Shown here: positions 51,152 through 62,790 of the stretch, piece after piece
Position numbering within the stretch: position 1 is the stretch's first letter
Layout of the letters: the number at the start of each line of letters is the position of its first letter
NCBI RefSeq assembly: GCF_040183065.1
Contig: NC_091120.1
Span: forward strand, 170,498,488-170,562,487
DNA from: Periplaneta americana
Taxonomy: Eukaryota > Arthropoda > Insecta > Blattodea > Blattidae
Length of the DNA stretch: 64,000 bases
Direction: 5' to 3'
Made by a program: the position numbers and the translations under genes
Notes under the pieces: model-generated
What the model was told of the DNA's origin: nothing
Database searches by the model: none
Seen by the model: only the letters and a program-made list of their open reading frames with translations

Positions 51152-51341
51152 ATATTTAGACATGTTTTAAGTTTTATAGCATATTTAGTAAAAATTCGCG
51201 TCATAATGTTATATTTTGTGCATTTCTCATATTTAATGCATTCATTCAAACCATAACGAGCCGTGGTAAAATGTAATACTATGAAAGTTTTTCAGAATAG
51301 CTCTAAAATACCTACATATATTTTCGGAGAAATGTAAAACT

Positions 51342-51509
51342 AAGAAAGTTGATGTGGAAAGAAGTTTCTCTCGCTATAAGACAATATTCAGTGTCAACAG
51401 GAGAGGGTTTTCATTTGACAACCTTAAAATGCATGTTGCCATCAATTGCAACAATCCAGCTGGTTATGCACAATGTCGTATAATTTTGAAAATACTTTCG
51501 TATGCTTAA
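51342..51509 (+). pseudogene. hAT-type transposase C-terminal (dimerisation) fragment
   Basis: Reads KKVDVERSFSRYKTIFSVNR and then RGFSFDNLKMHVAINCN to a stop. The VERSFS-YK...R..L...NL pattern is the C-terminal dimerisation region of hAT-like transposases. No upstream catalytic region is joined to it. Confidence 0.75.
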
Positions 51510-51751
51510 TGTAAATTAATTCTTAAATGTCTGCGAGGCCGTGTTTTCAGCAAATGGAATAATTAAAATGTCCCCCTTTTACAGGGTCCATGCTATTTTG
51601 CAGAATCCTGTTGAAGAAACTGAAAGTTGTATTGTGTTCCTATTCTATAGACAGGGGACATTTGAAGTAATTTGCTTAAATATAACATCCAATTGGTTGG
51701 AAATTGTATTTTAATCAATGTATAATGCAGAGAATTAAAAAAAATCTAACA

Positions 51752-52903
51752 TACGGGCTATTCCAAATGAAATCGATCAGTAAAAAACCTCGCATTTTTT
51801 AATACCCTAATTTTTTCCCTATTTGCACATGGTGATGAGGAGAGTGCATTTGCAAAAATATACTATCGAAAGTCAAACGGTTTTCGTATTGTTGAGCGGC
51901 AAATTTAGCGTATTTTATAAAAACAAGCCTCTTTCAGCGCTCAGAACTCTGGAACCATTTACTGCAGAACATTGAACGAGAGCTCATTTTGAAGCTGACA
52001 TTTGGTAGGTTATGATAAGAAGTAATCCTTATTTTTATTGTATACAGAGAGAGAGATAATCTGATTTTACTTACTTTTAGATTTTTTGCCCATTTGTAAA
52101 AATGTAAAAAAATATTGAGAAAAAAACCTTGCATTATTAAGAGGGATTCGGCATTGTTTGCTTAGTGGCTCGGCAATAAGTTTCGAAGGTATTGAATAAA
52201 TTATTTTCACACGCCTGGACTTTAACGACTCAGTACCGCACGCACTGGCCGAGAGTGAAGATAAGCGAGCATTGGGCGTCATTTTACTCCTGTGTTTATG
52301 AAAACATGTGATAAAGCTAGCCTAGCTATGCGCTACTAGACGCAACATCACGTGTTTATGTCTCCTGGGCTTGCATCCCTCGGCTAGCTCCCGCCTCACA
52401 GTCAGCTGGTTAGCTCACGCGCGTACTATTTATTTTCTTTATTTGATATTTTCAATACTTTCTTATCAACGTTGCACCAGTAAAAAATATGTGTTTATTT
52501 GTACTTTCAATGCGGAATCTAACCATATATTTTAAAAATATTTTTTTCGTGGGCAAAGACGTCTAAGTGAAGAAAAATATAAATTTCTTCATTTCCATAA
52601 AAAGTAAGAAAAACTGTTTATATGTCAATATAAACTTTAACTTTTCAGCATCAAAATAAACCATGATTTTGGTCATTGTGTGAAAGGGTTTCGGAGCCAC
52701 AACAGTTTAAAGTTGCTAATTTTATGAAAATACGATACATTTAAATATTTTAAATTTAAACACTATGAAGTTCTGATGCCTCAAACTTTGCACAAAGCAT
52801 TGTATCACAGTTGTCTACAGACAGAAAAAGTTTCATTGTATTTAAAAATTGCAAGGTCAATTTTCTCTATATTTTGGTCGATTTGAGATGGAACAGCCCA
52901 TAC
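51752..52903. mobile_element. 1.15 kb TIR element, unclassified
   Basis: Inverted ends of about 30 bp (CGGGCTATTCCAAATGAAAT and complement TGGGCTGTTCCATCTCAAAT), with TA on both edges. The interior open frames are not recognised. Confidence 0.65.
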
Positions 52904-52914
52904 ATGTATTACTG

Positions 52915-53000
52915 ATAAAGTCATATTTCGAATTTTATTGGTCATATTTTTATGTTTTTAGGTCATAAATCCATGCATATATCTTATTATTTTAGGTCAT
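52915..53000. repeat. Reiterated TTTAGGTCATA words
   Basis: TTGGTCATATTTT, TTTAGGTCATAAA and TTTAGGTCATAGA recur within 80 bp, like the ends of E3. Confidence 0.45.
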
Positions 53001-53151
53001 AGAAATCTGCCACCTAATTATCATCATCATCACCAACATAATAATAGAATAACCTTCTCAATTATCTGTAAGGTAACTGTACCGTACGTTTTTTAAATTA
53101 TGTACACATAATTTAAATATACAGCTTAGTACAGAAAGACTTGCCGATGAG

Positions 53152-53623
53152 CCATTCCACGTAAAATCGCACAAAATTATACAAATTTTGACCTTCATAT
53201 TTCTGATTGCGTTTATATATTTTTTTTACCAACTCTAGGGTCTAATAAACCAACAAGTGTATTTTTATTTCCTCCTAAGTCCACATGTTTTTAAAATATT
53301 GCATGTTAAAATTCGTTAAAAATGTCGCACAATGCAACATTTAAAGCGTCATATTTCTGAGGATATTGATGTTCGAATTTTTTTGAAAAAATGCATTTAA
53401 AAGCTTAAAGTACCGTCTTTTGTTAAATATTTACTAACTAATTTTAATATAATTATTACACATATTATTTTATGATTCAGTTCTTAAAAGTCAGATATCA
53501 ATGTGAAATAGCCCTATTAAAAATCTAAAAAAATGCATACTAGGTGCACTGAAGTATTCTTAATAATTCCAGAAAAAATCAGAATGGGATCTCCAATAGT
53601 TTAATGGAAATTTAATTACTTAC
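53152..53623. other. AT-rich sequence; possible element end at 53152
   Basis: GATGAGCCATTCCACGTAAA at the left resembles other 'CCATTCCA' element ends. No partner was found and nothing else recognised. Confidence 0.35.
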
Positions 53624-53724
53624 GACGCAATGTGTAGCGGTCGGTGCAGCAGCAGTGGACGGGAAGCGTTGAAGCGCGCTGGGAGGTTTATCGGCGCTGG
53701 ATGATCGAGTGAACGTTGCAACAT
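53624..53724 (-). other. Candidate 5' exon in a small GC-rich island
   Basis: A GC-rich patch of about 90 bp in AT-rich sequence ends on the minus strand at a strong donor, CGTC|GTAAGT. From an ATG at 53724 the frame is open to the donor (about 33 codons, starting MLQRSLDHPAPINL and ending in phase 2). I do not recognise the peptide. It could be a noncoding or coding first exon of the NRF-6-like gene, an exon of another gene, or chance. It is not directly phase-compatible with exon A, so at least one further exon would be required if coding. Confidence 0.2.
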
Positions 53725-54146
53725 TTACATCCAGTACGGATCAGGTCACTCGAGGAAACACTGCTAATTTACTTATTATGATATCTTCAAATATTTGTAC
53801 ATTATGCTTTTTAAACGTTTGTTATCATTCACACTACACTTTAAATTTTCATTCTTTCTCGAAAGAAAACTGTTTTACTAAATCTTCAGTTTTTGACAAC
53901 GGAATGAAAGAATGTAATTTTAATGTACCACTTATTGGTTTTCGATTGTGGTATCTGGCCTGCAAATTTTCTGTGTGGTTTTTGTGCTTATTCAATGGAC
54001 AAAATATAATTGACACGTTAGAAATGTTTTTTGTGACCAATTAAACAGTTTTTTTTTTGTGTGTGGTTGTAGGATTTTGTATCGATGGAACAAATTTTAT
54101 CTTGTAATCGGAATATTTCTGCTAGGTAAGCATGATTCACATTATA

Positions 54147-54312
54147 GGTACCCTACAAGGAAAACTCAACTCGGTCTCCTCGCGCATGCTATACCCCCTC
54201 TTACCCGCCTGCAGTAAGCGTGAGATCATGCTGGAAACGGCAGCATACGTCATCTGCGCGAGACAGTCACGCTCGCTGGTTTCTGCATACTGAGTTTTCC
54301 TTGTCGGATGCA
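54147..54312 (-). repeat. MITE family M3, copy 2
   Basis: Inverted relative to 32966-33135, ending in GTTTTCCTTGTCGGATGC. TATA occurs at both edges. Confidence 0.85.
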
Positions 54313-54730
54313 TATAGTCATCTGCTTTTACCGTACCGGAATACATAATGTATGTCTAACGAGAACAGATAAAATGTACTCGTGACAGCAATTTTACAAC
54401 TATTCACATGGCGCAAGTGATTAGAAAACCGATGTGATAGTTAACATGAAACAAAACGTGAAGTGTTCGAATCTCAGCAGCTCCTCTCTGTCCCTCCTTC
54501 TCTCTCATCTCCTTAATAAAAACGGCAAATATGACCTTGTTTTAAATAATTTTTAAAATATCGTGAAAATACTTCGTGACTATCTTGGGGTTTATATCTT
54601 TATTTAAAAACGGGAAATATTACCCTATTTTAATTTGTTTCTAATACACAAATTGGATGGTAACCTATGCACCAAAATGAAACTTGTAATAGATCATGAC
54701 GTGAGATTTGTAAAATCTAAATAAGTTTAT

Positions 54731-55243
54731 GCTCGACCATGCCGAAATGTAGTAATTATACACCTGGTAGTAGCCCTTTAATGCACCTCATTAAAGTACA
54801 CCTATTCATTATAATTCAGTTGTTCAGCCAATGAGAAATAATCATTGTACCATTATGAAACCGCAAGTATCGATTATTCTCGGATATGCAATCGAAAGAC
54901 AATTAGCGAAAAGTCACGGAGGCTGGAAATCCAATACTGTCGCAGAAGGTTATGTTCTGTTACTATAATAATTAGCGTTAATTGTAAATAATATTCAAAA
55001 AAATTCAATTTGTCATCTCGTTTTTCAATTCTAAATCAATTTCCAGGTTATATCAAGCCTAATGTTCATGTTATTCTCTATATTATATCAAGGTCAATGA
55101 CATTCGTGCCTCGGAAAAAATCAAGACTTTCGCGTCTGCGCACATCTCACAATTCAGGTCAGTTCCGCTCCTCACTTACATAACCATAACATGAGTACTT
55201 ATGAATAATTTCAAGTTAGAAATATGGTCGAGCATAAAAAGTC
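54731..55243 (+). mobile_element. Insertion with inverted ends and a tyrosine-recombinase trace
   Basis: ATGCTCGACCAT at the left and its complement ATGGTCGAGCAT near 55226-55237 bracket about 500 bp. Inside, a short frame at about 54907-54948 reads QLAKSHGGWKSNTVAEGY, the C-terminal box of tyrosine-recombinase transposons (active-site His and Tyr positions). The rest is decayed. Confidence 0.5.
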
Positions 55244-55256
55244 GTATGAAACTTGC

Positions 55257-55300
55257 CTATAATGGTAATTAAGACGCTCTTAATTACTACCATTATAGGC
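55257..55300. repeat. Short perfect hairpin
   Basis: CCTATAATGGTAATTAAGA pairs with TCTTAATTACTACCATTATAGG (one bulged CTA-type offset). It lies between the insertion and the resumed R1 repeat. Confidence 0.75.
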
Positions 55301-56039
55301 TCGTTACATAATATACTATTTTTCTCTACCATTCACCGTTTTAGAGGAAATCGTTATGTTTCTATGAAGCATTTGGCAATATCACGGCTACAGCAAATAA
55401 CTATAACAAACGCGGCCTGCATTCCATACCTTCCCCTTCCCCTCTGCTGTAATCGGTCGATGACGCGGAACAATGCACTGCGTTGTAAGATTAAATTTAT
55501 TTAAATGATTTTCGCCATTATTCAATTTAAATTTATGGCTAAACGGTTTGATATGCAAAAAAAAAAAAAAAAAATATTCGAGACATTAACGGCCAGATTA
55601 TTTTTCCCTATCAGCTTGTATAGCAATCAGTCATTTCTCTCGGACCATTACCGCAATAGAGCGCTGCAAACATTGGCCAAAGACTATTTTTTTTTTTTCC
55701 TGCCTAACGGTGCTTCATTGAAGAAAAAGTGTAATAAAAGTTTTGTTAGGTATACTGAACATGTAGAATCACCTATTAAATGTAGGTGCATCGGTCCCAT
55801 TCCACTCTGTATCTTCTTATAAATGTATGGTGTCTACTCTTTTCACGAAATCAATACATCGAAGTATTAAATCGCCTGCTTTATGGGACAAAATACGACG
55901 AGATAAGGACATAATGTCTTGTTTTTGCAAGTTACAGTACGATAATGTTATAATATTGAGTTATGCGTATTACTCGTATATTTCAGAAATGAATGACCAA
56001 AGGCTACATAATTAACGTATTAGAAAAGAAGAGTAAACC

Positions 56040-56072
<33 letters not shown>

Positions 56073-56195
56073 GAATAATACATGAATGAATAGCCTAAAT
56101 AAATAAATTAATTAATTCATTAATTAATTTTATAAATGAATGAATGAATGAATAAATAAATAAATTAATTAATTAATTAATTAATTAATTAATAC
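56040..56195. repeat. (AAAT)n and (TTAA)n low-complexity arrays
   Basis: Several short 4-bp arrays (AAAT, GAAT, TTAA) beside the 3' end of an RTE-like copy, probably grown from its tail. Confidence 0.9.
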
Positions 56196-56592
56196 CAATA
56201 GCTTTTAGAGAACCCGGAGATTCAATGCCTCCCTCACATAAGCCCACCATCGATTCCTATCCTGAGCAAGATTAATCCAGACCCTACCATCATATCACAC
56301 ATCCTTCAAAACTATTTTAATTCAATTATTATCCTCCCATCTAAGTCTCGGCCTTCCCCAAAGCCTTTTTTCCTTCCGGCCTCCCAATTAACACTCTATA
56401 TGCCTTTCTGGATTCACCCATACGTGCTACATGTCCTGCCCATCTTAAACATCTGCATTTAATGTTCCTAACGGAGAATAAAATGCTTGCAGTTCTACGT
56501 TGAGTAACTTACTCCATTCTCCTGTAACTTCATTCCTCTTAGCCCCAAATATTTTCCTAAGCATCTTATTCCCAAACACCCTTAACCTATAA
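56195..56592 (-). pseudogene. RTE-like retrotransposon 3' end, second copy
   Basis: Matches 36960-37320 (AGCAAGATTAATCCAG; CATACGTGCTACATG; CCTTAACCTAT). Frames are broken, and the 3' end abuts a TTAA array. Confidence 0.8.
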
Positions 56593-57648
56593 ATAAACAA
56601 ATAAATAAATAAGTAAGTAAATATATAAATAAATAGTGGTTAGTCATTAGGATTCGAACCATTATCAGTAGCCTATTACCTTGAACGTTGAAAGCTTTCA
56701 ACTTCCATGTTTAGCTTTTTTGTTATGAGCTACGGCAATGTTTATGGCAACTGCCTCATTGAGTGATACAGTACTAAAAAAAAAAAAAAGGTAACGGTAA
56801 GAGTAACATATTAGTCCAAGAGATGAGACCAATTTTCCCACGGAAACGCTCACATGTAAACCCGCTGGAAACGAAGTGAGCAGAAGTTGGTGATTGACAA
56901 CTTTCTCAAGTACAAGACAGCAGCAAGTTTTTTTTTTTTGTCCTAAGCTGTACAATCAATTAGAATGACATGGCTAAGGTTTGAGCGTATTCCGAACCTC
57001 AGCGCTGAGCAATCTGATGGCATCACAGTGTTCCGAATTTCAACGATGACGTCACTGATGCTCCACCGGTGTCGCACCGGTTTCATCAGCTTGCAGAGGT
57101 GGTGGAAATCTGAATCAGCCGCCATCAGTGAATCTGATTGGTTCTTATATAGGGCGGGAATTAGCAGACGAATGACATCGTTCATTGTTGTGTCATGGCG
57201 GTGTGTTCTGCTTTGGTTCTGCTGTAGCCTATTATTTGTAATGAGCACAACGTAAAAACAATATGTTAATGGCTCATGAGCGAACATGTCAACGGACCAG
57301 TTACTGTCTTCCTCCGACGAGTTTAGTGCTGGGACCTGAGGTATTCTTGCCATCGGTGCGGGGTTGGATTGCAGGTAGATTCTTTTGTTGCTACAGCCAA
57401 GCCGAGCCGAGCGGAGTGGGAAGTATTAATCGTCCAAAAATATGCAGTCTTCACTTTGTAGTAGTGTGTGAATATTTCATATACCGGTACATATTGTTTA
57501 CCTAGGCCTATGTGATCTTGTTATAAATATATTAAATATATTTGCAATTTTTGCTCAAACATCTCCCTGATGTTAGCTATGTTAATATTATATGAATGAC
57601 TCATATTAAATATTTCACCGTTACAAGTCATTTTTAAGGAAACATGCT

Positions 57649-58002
57649 GTGAAAAATGGGTCAACGAGACGAGTAGATATTTTAGCGTACAATGCTGACA
57701 CTAAACAGGGCATCATTGTGGACCCCACGATACGTTTTGAAGTAGAATGTCATCAGTTAGTCGAGGTCCACCTTGAGAAGAAGTCAATCTATGAGCCTAC
57801 AATCAACTATTTCAAGCTGAAATATGCCTTAATTCACGTTGAGGTATGCGGCTTGCTCATAGGTGCTCGAGGGACTACACCAGCTTTTTTCGAAGAATTT
57901 CGACGGCAGTTTGCTCTGCCAACATCTCTGAGGGATGACATTATGATAATTGTGTTAAAAAAATCCTGCCAAATCCTAATTAATCACATGGTGCCACAAT
58001 AA
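57649..58002 (+). CDS. C-terminal part of a non-LTR retrotransposon protein
   Basis: 117 codons, intact to the stop. Reads STRRVDILAYNADTKQGIIV and then DPTIRFEVECHQLVEV, with EKKSIYEPTINYFKLKYAL and VCGLLIGARGTTPAFFEEF. I recall similar ends in insect retrotransposon-type proteins, possibly an R2-like restriction endonuclease region, but the nuclease motif is not proven by eye. The element is 5' truncated, so it is not a functional gene. Confidence 0.55.
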   Translation: MKNGSTRRVDILAYNADTKQGIIVDPTIRFEVECHQLVEVHLEKKSIYEPTINYFKLKYALIHVEVCGLLIGARGTTPAFFEEFRRQFALPTSLRDDIMIIVLKKSCQILINHMVPQ

Positions 58003-58323
58003 TAGTAATTGTAATTTTTCACGCCCTTTTCTTTGTTTCCCTTTTTTTTAAACTTAATATCTATGTTTACATATGTATAATAATTTTTTGAGGATATAGG
58101 CCTACTGTGTCCGTAAGGGTTACCATCAATGGGGTGCAGTTTAATATTATTATTATTTTTTTTTAAATTGATTACTTTACAAATTTAATTCAATTCTACT
58201 AATCACTAAATTTTATAGTATGATTCTTCTTTTAATTTATATTATTGTAGTTTTATTATGATTTTTATGTTTATTTATTTTATTGTATTTGTATTTCTGA
58301 TGGTGTGATGGCCTTAACTTCAC

Positions 58324-58378
58324 CATAATAAATAAATAATAGACTAAATAAATAAATAAGTAAATAAATAAATAAAAT
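58324..58378. repeat. (AAAT)n tail array
   Basis: AATAAATAAATAATAG and more AAAT units to the edge of the retrotransposon copy. Confidence 0.9.
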
Positions 58379-58719
58379 ATTCTACAATACTTTCCTTCTC
58401 TGAACACGTAAGTACGAATGGTTGTATCTCTATCTCGCCAAAAATACGTTAGAAAACTAATAGGCATACTGCTCTCGTAAATTGGGCGAATGTTTTCAGT
58501 ACGATTGTACTTTCTTCCAGACTGCCGCTGTCACTGTTCCCTCCCACTCCAGTACCGCGCTAGACTAGTCGGAACCGCATTCCTCTCAGCACTAAACTCC
58601 TCAGAGGATGACAGTATTACTACTGGTTCGAGAAATAAATTGTTTATGCTCTCTTTTCTTTGAACGAGAGTACGGAAATTTCGCAAAATCTTGCTAGCGT
58701 AGAACAGACAACAACCGTG

Positions 58720-58850
58720 CATCGGAAACTGCACACCAAAATTTTCTACCTGGATTTCGGTCATATAGGAACTGCACACCAACATTTTCTACCTGGATTA
58801 CGGCCATATAGAAACTGCACTCCAAAATATTTTCTACCTGCTTTGCCAAT
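58720..58850. repeat. Tandem repeat, three units of about 44 bp
   Basis: GAAACTGCACACCAAAATTT...GGTCATATAG occurs three times with slight change. The GAAACTGCAC word is the complement of GTGCAGTTTC in the array at 59738-59832. Confidence 0.85.
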
Positions 58851-58887
58851 ACTGTAGATAGTTTTAATTTACCAAACTGTTTAAATT

Positions 58888-59690
58888 TTGTTCGAAATGG
58901 AGCGTCTGTTTACATCTGAAAGTGAACGGGGTAATTTAGTACTGGTATATGACGACTGTAAATTTGATAAAACCAAGGAATTGAAAAACTATGAAGTAAT
59001 GTGGAGGTGTTGTGTTAGAAAACGCAATGCGAAAATTTATAGCTTGCTGAAAAATGTGGAAGTTATTAGATAACGCGGTAGGCATAACATGTGGTGGGCA
59101 TTAGTATATTAAATCGCCAAATAATTAATGCAGCTATGAAAAGAAAAGCCATCGATATTGTTGAAGTCACCAAAAATATTTCACGCTGTTTGTCAAATCT
59201 TGCCTACAGAAAACCTAAAAGTGCGTGACATATCTCGAATAAAAGATAACATGAAAATCGTGGAGGGACCTTCAACCTATTCTACCTAAATCGCAACCCG
59301 AAGTTCATGACAGACTGAGTCATTTAAACTTTATTACTCAACGAAGCGAAGATTTCGTTCTTTTCAATAACAAGAAGTGGGGATTTCTTCGCTGTGGAAC
59401 TGGTTGAGGTAAAACCGATAGGTACTAGACTTGAGAAATTTGCAGATTGTTTAGCCTACTAGAAACGTACATCTCCGAAGATAAAATTTTCTCTCCTACT
59501 GTATGTGTAGCCCTGACTGCATCGACCTCTCGCACAACAAATGGCTGTGAATCATTTCACAAGCATTTTAATTTCTGTTTTTACAGTAGTAATCTTTCAT
59601 TGTATAAATTCGTGAATCAACTTTTGGACATACAAACTGAGACTTATATTATTAAACTGGAAAGCACTGAAGGAAGTAACTGAAGTTTAA
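58888..59690 (+). pseudogene. FLYWCH/MULE-type transposase remnant
   Basis: Starts MERLFTSESERGNLVLVYDD and continues LKNYEVMWRC, a FLYWCH-like zinc-finger start with part of its Cys/His pattern. After many stops and shifts come NLKVRDISRIKDNM and, at 59447-59683, TYISEDKIFSPTVCVALTAS, then TTNGCESFHKHFN. I associate this combination with MULE-type transposases of insects. Dead copy. Confidence 0.65.
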
Positions 59691-59737
59691 ATGTAAAGTC
59701 AGCCAAATGCAAAAGAAACATATTTTGTAAATTGTGC

Positions 59738-59832
59738 AGTTTCCGGGTAAGATTAGTAAAACCCTCGTGAATCAGTGTGCAGTATCCGGGTAGGATTAGT
59801 GGGTCCCTCGAAAAGCGGTGTGCAGTTTCCAC
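59738..59832. repeat. Tandem repeat with GTGCAGTTTCCGGGTA core
   Basis: GTGCAGTTTCCGGGTAAGAT, GTGCAGTATCCGGGTAGGAT and GTGCAGTTTCC recur at about 45-bp spacing. They are inverted relative to the array at 58720-58850. Together they bracket the MULE-type remnant like repeated terminal arms. Confidence 0.75.
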
Positions 59833-59989
59833 TTACCCGACAACAACTTGTACAGCCGCCATGTGACCTATTGAACCTTCCAGCAGTTTTGTTCCTATTT
59901 TGCTGCAGCATGACGTCATTGTTGTCCACCGGTCCGGTGAGATTCGGAATACGCCGTAAGGCTTACAATGCAACAGTCTGACGCTCTTA

Positions 59990-60277
59990 CAGACAAAGCA
60001 CATTATCTGTTTTCTTAATATGGAACAGGTACCGATAAATCATCATTCCTCGGTTATAAGTATATTATCGTTTGACATCACATGCCTGTTGTAATTAATA
60101 TTTTGTAAACATACTGAATTCCTTGGTTCGGGTTACGTTAGACCTTTAAATAGTTCTTAATGTTTTTATGCACGTTTTATTTGAACCCGGATGTGGTCAT
60201 ACTTGTGTTTCGGTATTTATACGTCATTCACTCCGCATATCGAAAATAGACATTAATGAAATGCATTACAAATACAT

Positions 60278-60340
<63 letters not shown>

Positions 60341-61200
60341 TACATTTTCGCTATTTTTCGCGTAACTTTCCTCACAAAAACGAAATTACAAGGCTAACCT
60401 AACCTAGTTATGTTTCAGTTTGATGAGAAAGTGCGCCCTTTTTCTTGAAAATTAACCTAATGTTATTGTTGGTAGGCTTTTTGATATTTCGTTAGTCCTC
60501 AGTACTGACACATTTTAAAAATAAAGTCGCCGGATTATTATGTTTATTGTTAGAACAGTTTTACATGAATTGTTTTGAACTACACAATGAAATGAGATTA
60601 GCCGTCACGTTAACAATATAATATTTATAAGAAGAGTAATAATTTTACGTTTGAACAAACAGATATTTTATGGTTTATCGGTAAGTAATTACAGTGTGAT
60701 TTTTCTTTATTTATGTTATTTTTTTAAACACATTTCTTTCAGTTATTTTTGGAAATATAACATAATGTTTCTACATGTTTATATACAGTATTACTTAACA
60801 TGACAATACAGACAATATTCGTTAGTACTTACTTGTATGGACAATCAAAATATTTCAAATAGAAACGCACTGTAAATTTAAAATACAGTACGGGTAACTC
60901 TGTATCGCGAAGCTGGCAGCAACAGCAGTCAATCGTGATCTTTCTTATCAGAGACTTCCTAAAGAAACACCAACACTGTTACAGTGATAAAGAACAAATG
61001 CCTACTGTGGCAGTGGTTCGTGTACTGGGCACTAGGTTTTTCTTCGTAGGTTAATGACTCTGCCACGCATGAGGTATGAATGATCATGAACAGGTTTTGA
61101 GCAAATCGTGGTATGAGGAAAGTGCACCATGCATTTCTTGAAGTCATGGCCGTGGGTTGAATTTCCTCCTATGACAAATTATCATATTTTATACATCTGC
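59990..61200. other. AT-rich sequence with (AAT)n at 60279-60341; no gene seen
   Basis: Apart from the microsatellite of about 21 units, no coding or element signature was recognised. Confidence 0.45.
60279..60341. repeat. (AAT)n microsatellite
   Basis: About 21 uninterrupted units. Confidence 0.95.
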
Positions 61201-61229
61201 AGACCGGAGAGAGAGATTTAGAATTTCTA

Positions 61230-62127
61230 TTGTAAAACATTTTATAAAATCTTAAACCCTTAGAAGGAATACGAAGACTGATATTGCTTAGGAAAGATTC
61301 ACAATCAATATCACCCTTAAGGCTTTACAAAAAAATAAATAATCAAGATCTTGACGTCTGGCAAATAAACTACAGCAATTAAAATATTTGCAGTTAACCT
61401 TATATTTATAATCATCAGAATTAGGTAAAAATCTATAAGAACACAAGGAAATAAATTTTCTTTGAATATTCTCCGTCCCGCGCCGTGGCGTCGCGGTCTA
61501 AGGCATCCTGCCTAGGACTCGCGTTACGGAATGCGCGCTGGTTCGAGTCCTCATGGGGGAAGAAATTTTCTCATGAAATTTCGGCCAGTGTATGGGACCG
61601 GTGCCCACCCAGTATCGTGATGCACTTGGGGAGCTACGATAGGTAGCAAAATCCGGTTGCGAATACCAGCTATAACGGCTGGGGGGATCATCGTGCTAAC
61701 CACACGATACCTCCATTCTGGTTGGATGATCGTCCACCTCTGCTTCGACATGTGGGCGTGAGGCCAGCAGGAGTTCCATACAACAGATGCATATTCAAGC
61801 TTGGATCTGACCAATGTATAGTGAAAAAATTAATAAACACATAGGAAAAGAAATAGAATAAGTTATAGATCTAATTAGACCAAGCATTCTTAATGAATGG
61901 GTATAAATATATTGCACATGATCATGGAAATATAATTTAGAATCAAGTAAGACACCAAGATCTCTAATACTATCTTTCCTAGTAATTATGACATTACTAA
62001 GAGAATAATTAAATTTTTGGGAGGTAGTTTTTCGTGAGAAGAAAATAGCTAAAGTTTTGGACTGATTAATTTTCATTCCATTTTCAATTGAATTAATGTC
62101 ATTTTGAAGAATTTGACAATCAGCCAA
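61230..62127 (-). pseudogene. Jockey-like non-LTR reverse transcriptase 3' part, split by a SINE
   Basis: The minus strand reads KTLAIFFSRKTTSQKFNYSL, then DSIRDLGVLLDSKLYFHDHV and VRSKLEYASVVWNS. These are the C-terminal RT/thumb motifs of Jockey/CR1-type pol proteins. The frame breaks at a SINE (61484-61765) and resumes with IQRKFISLCSYRFLPNSDD. Frameshifts are present. Confidence 0.85.
61484..61765 (+). mobile_element. tRNA-derived SINE family SD
   Basis: The tRNA-like head has an A-box region CGTGGCGTCGCGGTCTAAGG and the B box GGTTCGAGTCC. A body of about 190 bp follows. It is inserted in the Jockey-like remnant. End points are approximate. Confidence 0.8.
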
Positions 62128-62214
62128 ACTACTACAGCACTACGCAATATATAAAATAACTACTGTGTATTAATATTAATATTGATTTTAATTAATTATT
62201 AGTATCTTCAATTT

Positions 62215-62790
62215 TCACTAACTTCCAGTAATCGGCTAATAAATCTAGAACAACTAGGCAACTATGGTATCAACTAGACGGTGCTTCAGCATATTTCAGA
62301 CTTCCAGTACGCCAATGGTTAGATCATAATTTTCCAGGTAGATGAATTGGAAGGGGCGGTCCCATTGCCTGGCCAGCCTGGTCCCCAGACCTAACACCAT
62401 TTAACTTCTTTCTCTGGGGCTGCATGAAGGAGAAAGTATATCAAACGGAGATAGCAAGGGGAGAAGAGCTCGTTGCAAAGATTAACACGGCTGCAATGGA
62501 GATACACCAGCACGGATTGGATAATGTGCAGCGAGAGGTCAGACGGCGTGCTGAAGCGGGTGTTCGTGCGAGAGGGGGACATTTTGAACATCTGCTCTAG
62601 GCAACTGACAATTAGCCTACCTTCTCTCAAGCAGACAGGTCCATTAGGTGTGGAATCAAACGGGGATAGATACGGTACGTGATTTTCGTGTATGAATGAT
62701 GAATATTGAAAAAGTGTATTAGGACTTTTTGTTGCAAATAAGGTCCTGAATCACCTCCTTAAGGTTTGACCTGATCTTTTGATGCACCCC
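62215..62790 (+). pseudogene. Mariner-like transposase C-terminal remnant
   Basis: Reads GPIAWPAWSPDLTPFNFFLW and then GCMKEKVYQTEIARGEELVA, ending with RGGHFEHLL and a stop. This is the last DDE motif region and C-terminus of a mariner-like transposase. The element end is probably at GATGCACCCCGTATA, near 62780-62794. Confidence 0.8.

Larger units (their letters stand above)
49850..51510 (+). mobile_element. hAT-related element with GCATATTTT words, carrying a nested hAT
   Basis: The words GCATATTT, TAGCATATTT and related forms recur at 49928-49985 and 51177-51235, interrupted by the element at 50022-51151. The right side carries a transposase C-terminal fragment (51342-51509). Outer boundaries not determined. 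Confidence 0.5.
54655..55520 (+). repeat. Interspersed repeat family R1, copy 2, split by an insertion
   Basis: The left piece 54655-54730 and right piece 55322-55520 together correspond to 33165-33435. The join falls inside the same stretch where copy 1 is continuous (AATAAGTTT...TTCTCTA). The intervening 590 bp is foreign. Confidence 0.75.
57620..58378 (+). mobile_element. 5'-truncated non-LTR retrotransposon with (AAAT)n tail
   Basis: The open frame at 57649-58002 is followed by a 3' UTR containing TGATGGTGTGATGGCCTTAA and then CTTCACCATAATAAATAAATA, ending in an AAAT-type array. That is the layout of a truncated retrotransposon insertion. Confidence 0.7.

Noticed and set aside
56943-57353. 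136-codon minus-strand frame
   Set aside because: Overlapped by a plus-strand open frame of similar length, with no recognisable family motif or hydrophobic pattern. GC-rich sequence can give such frames by chance.
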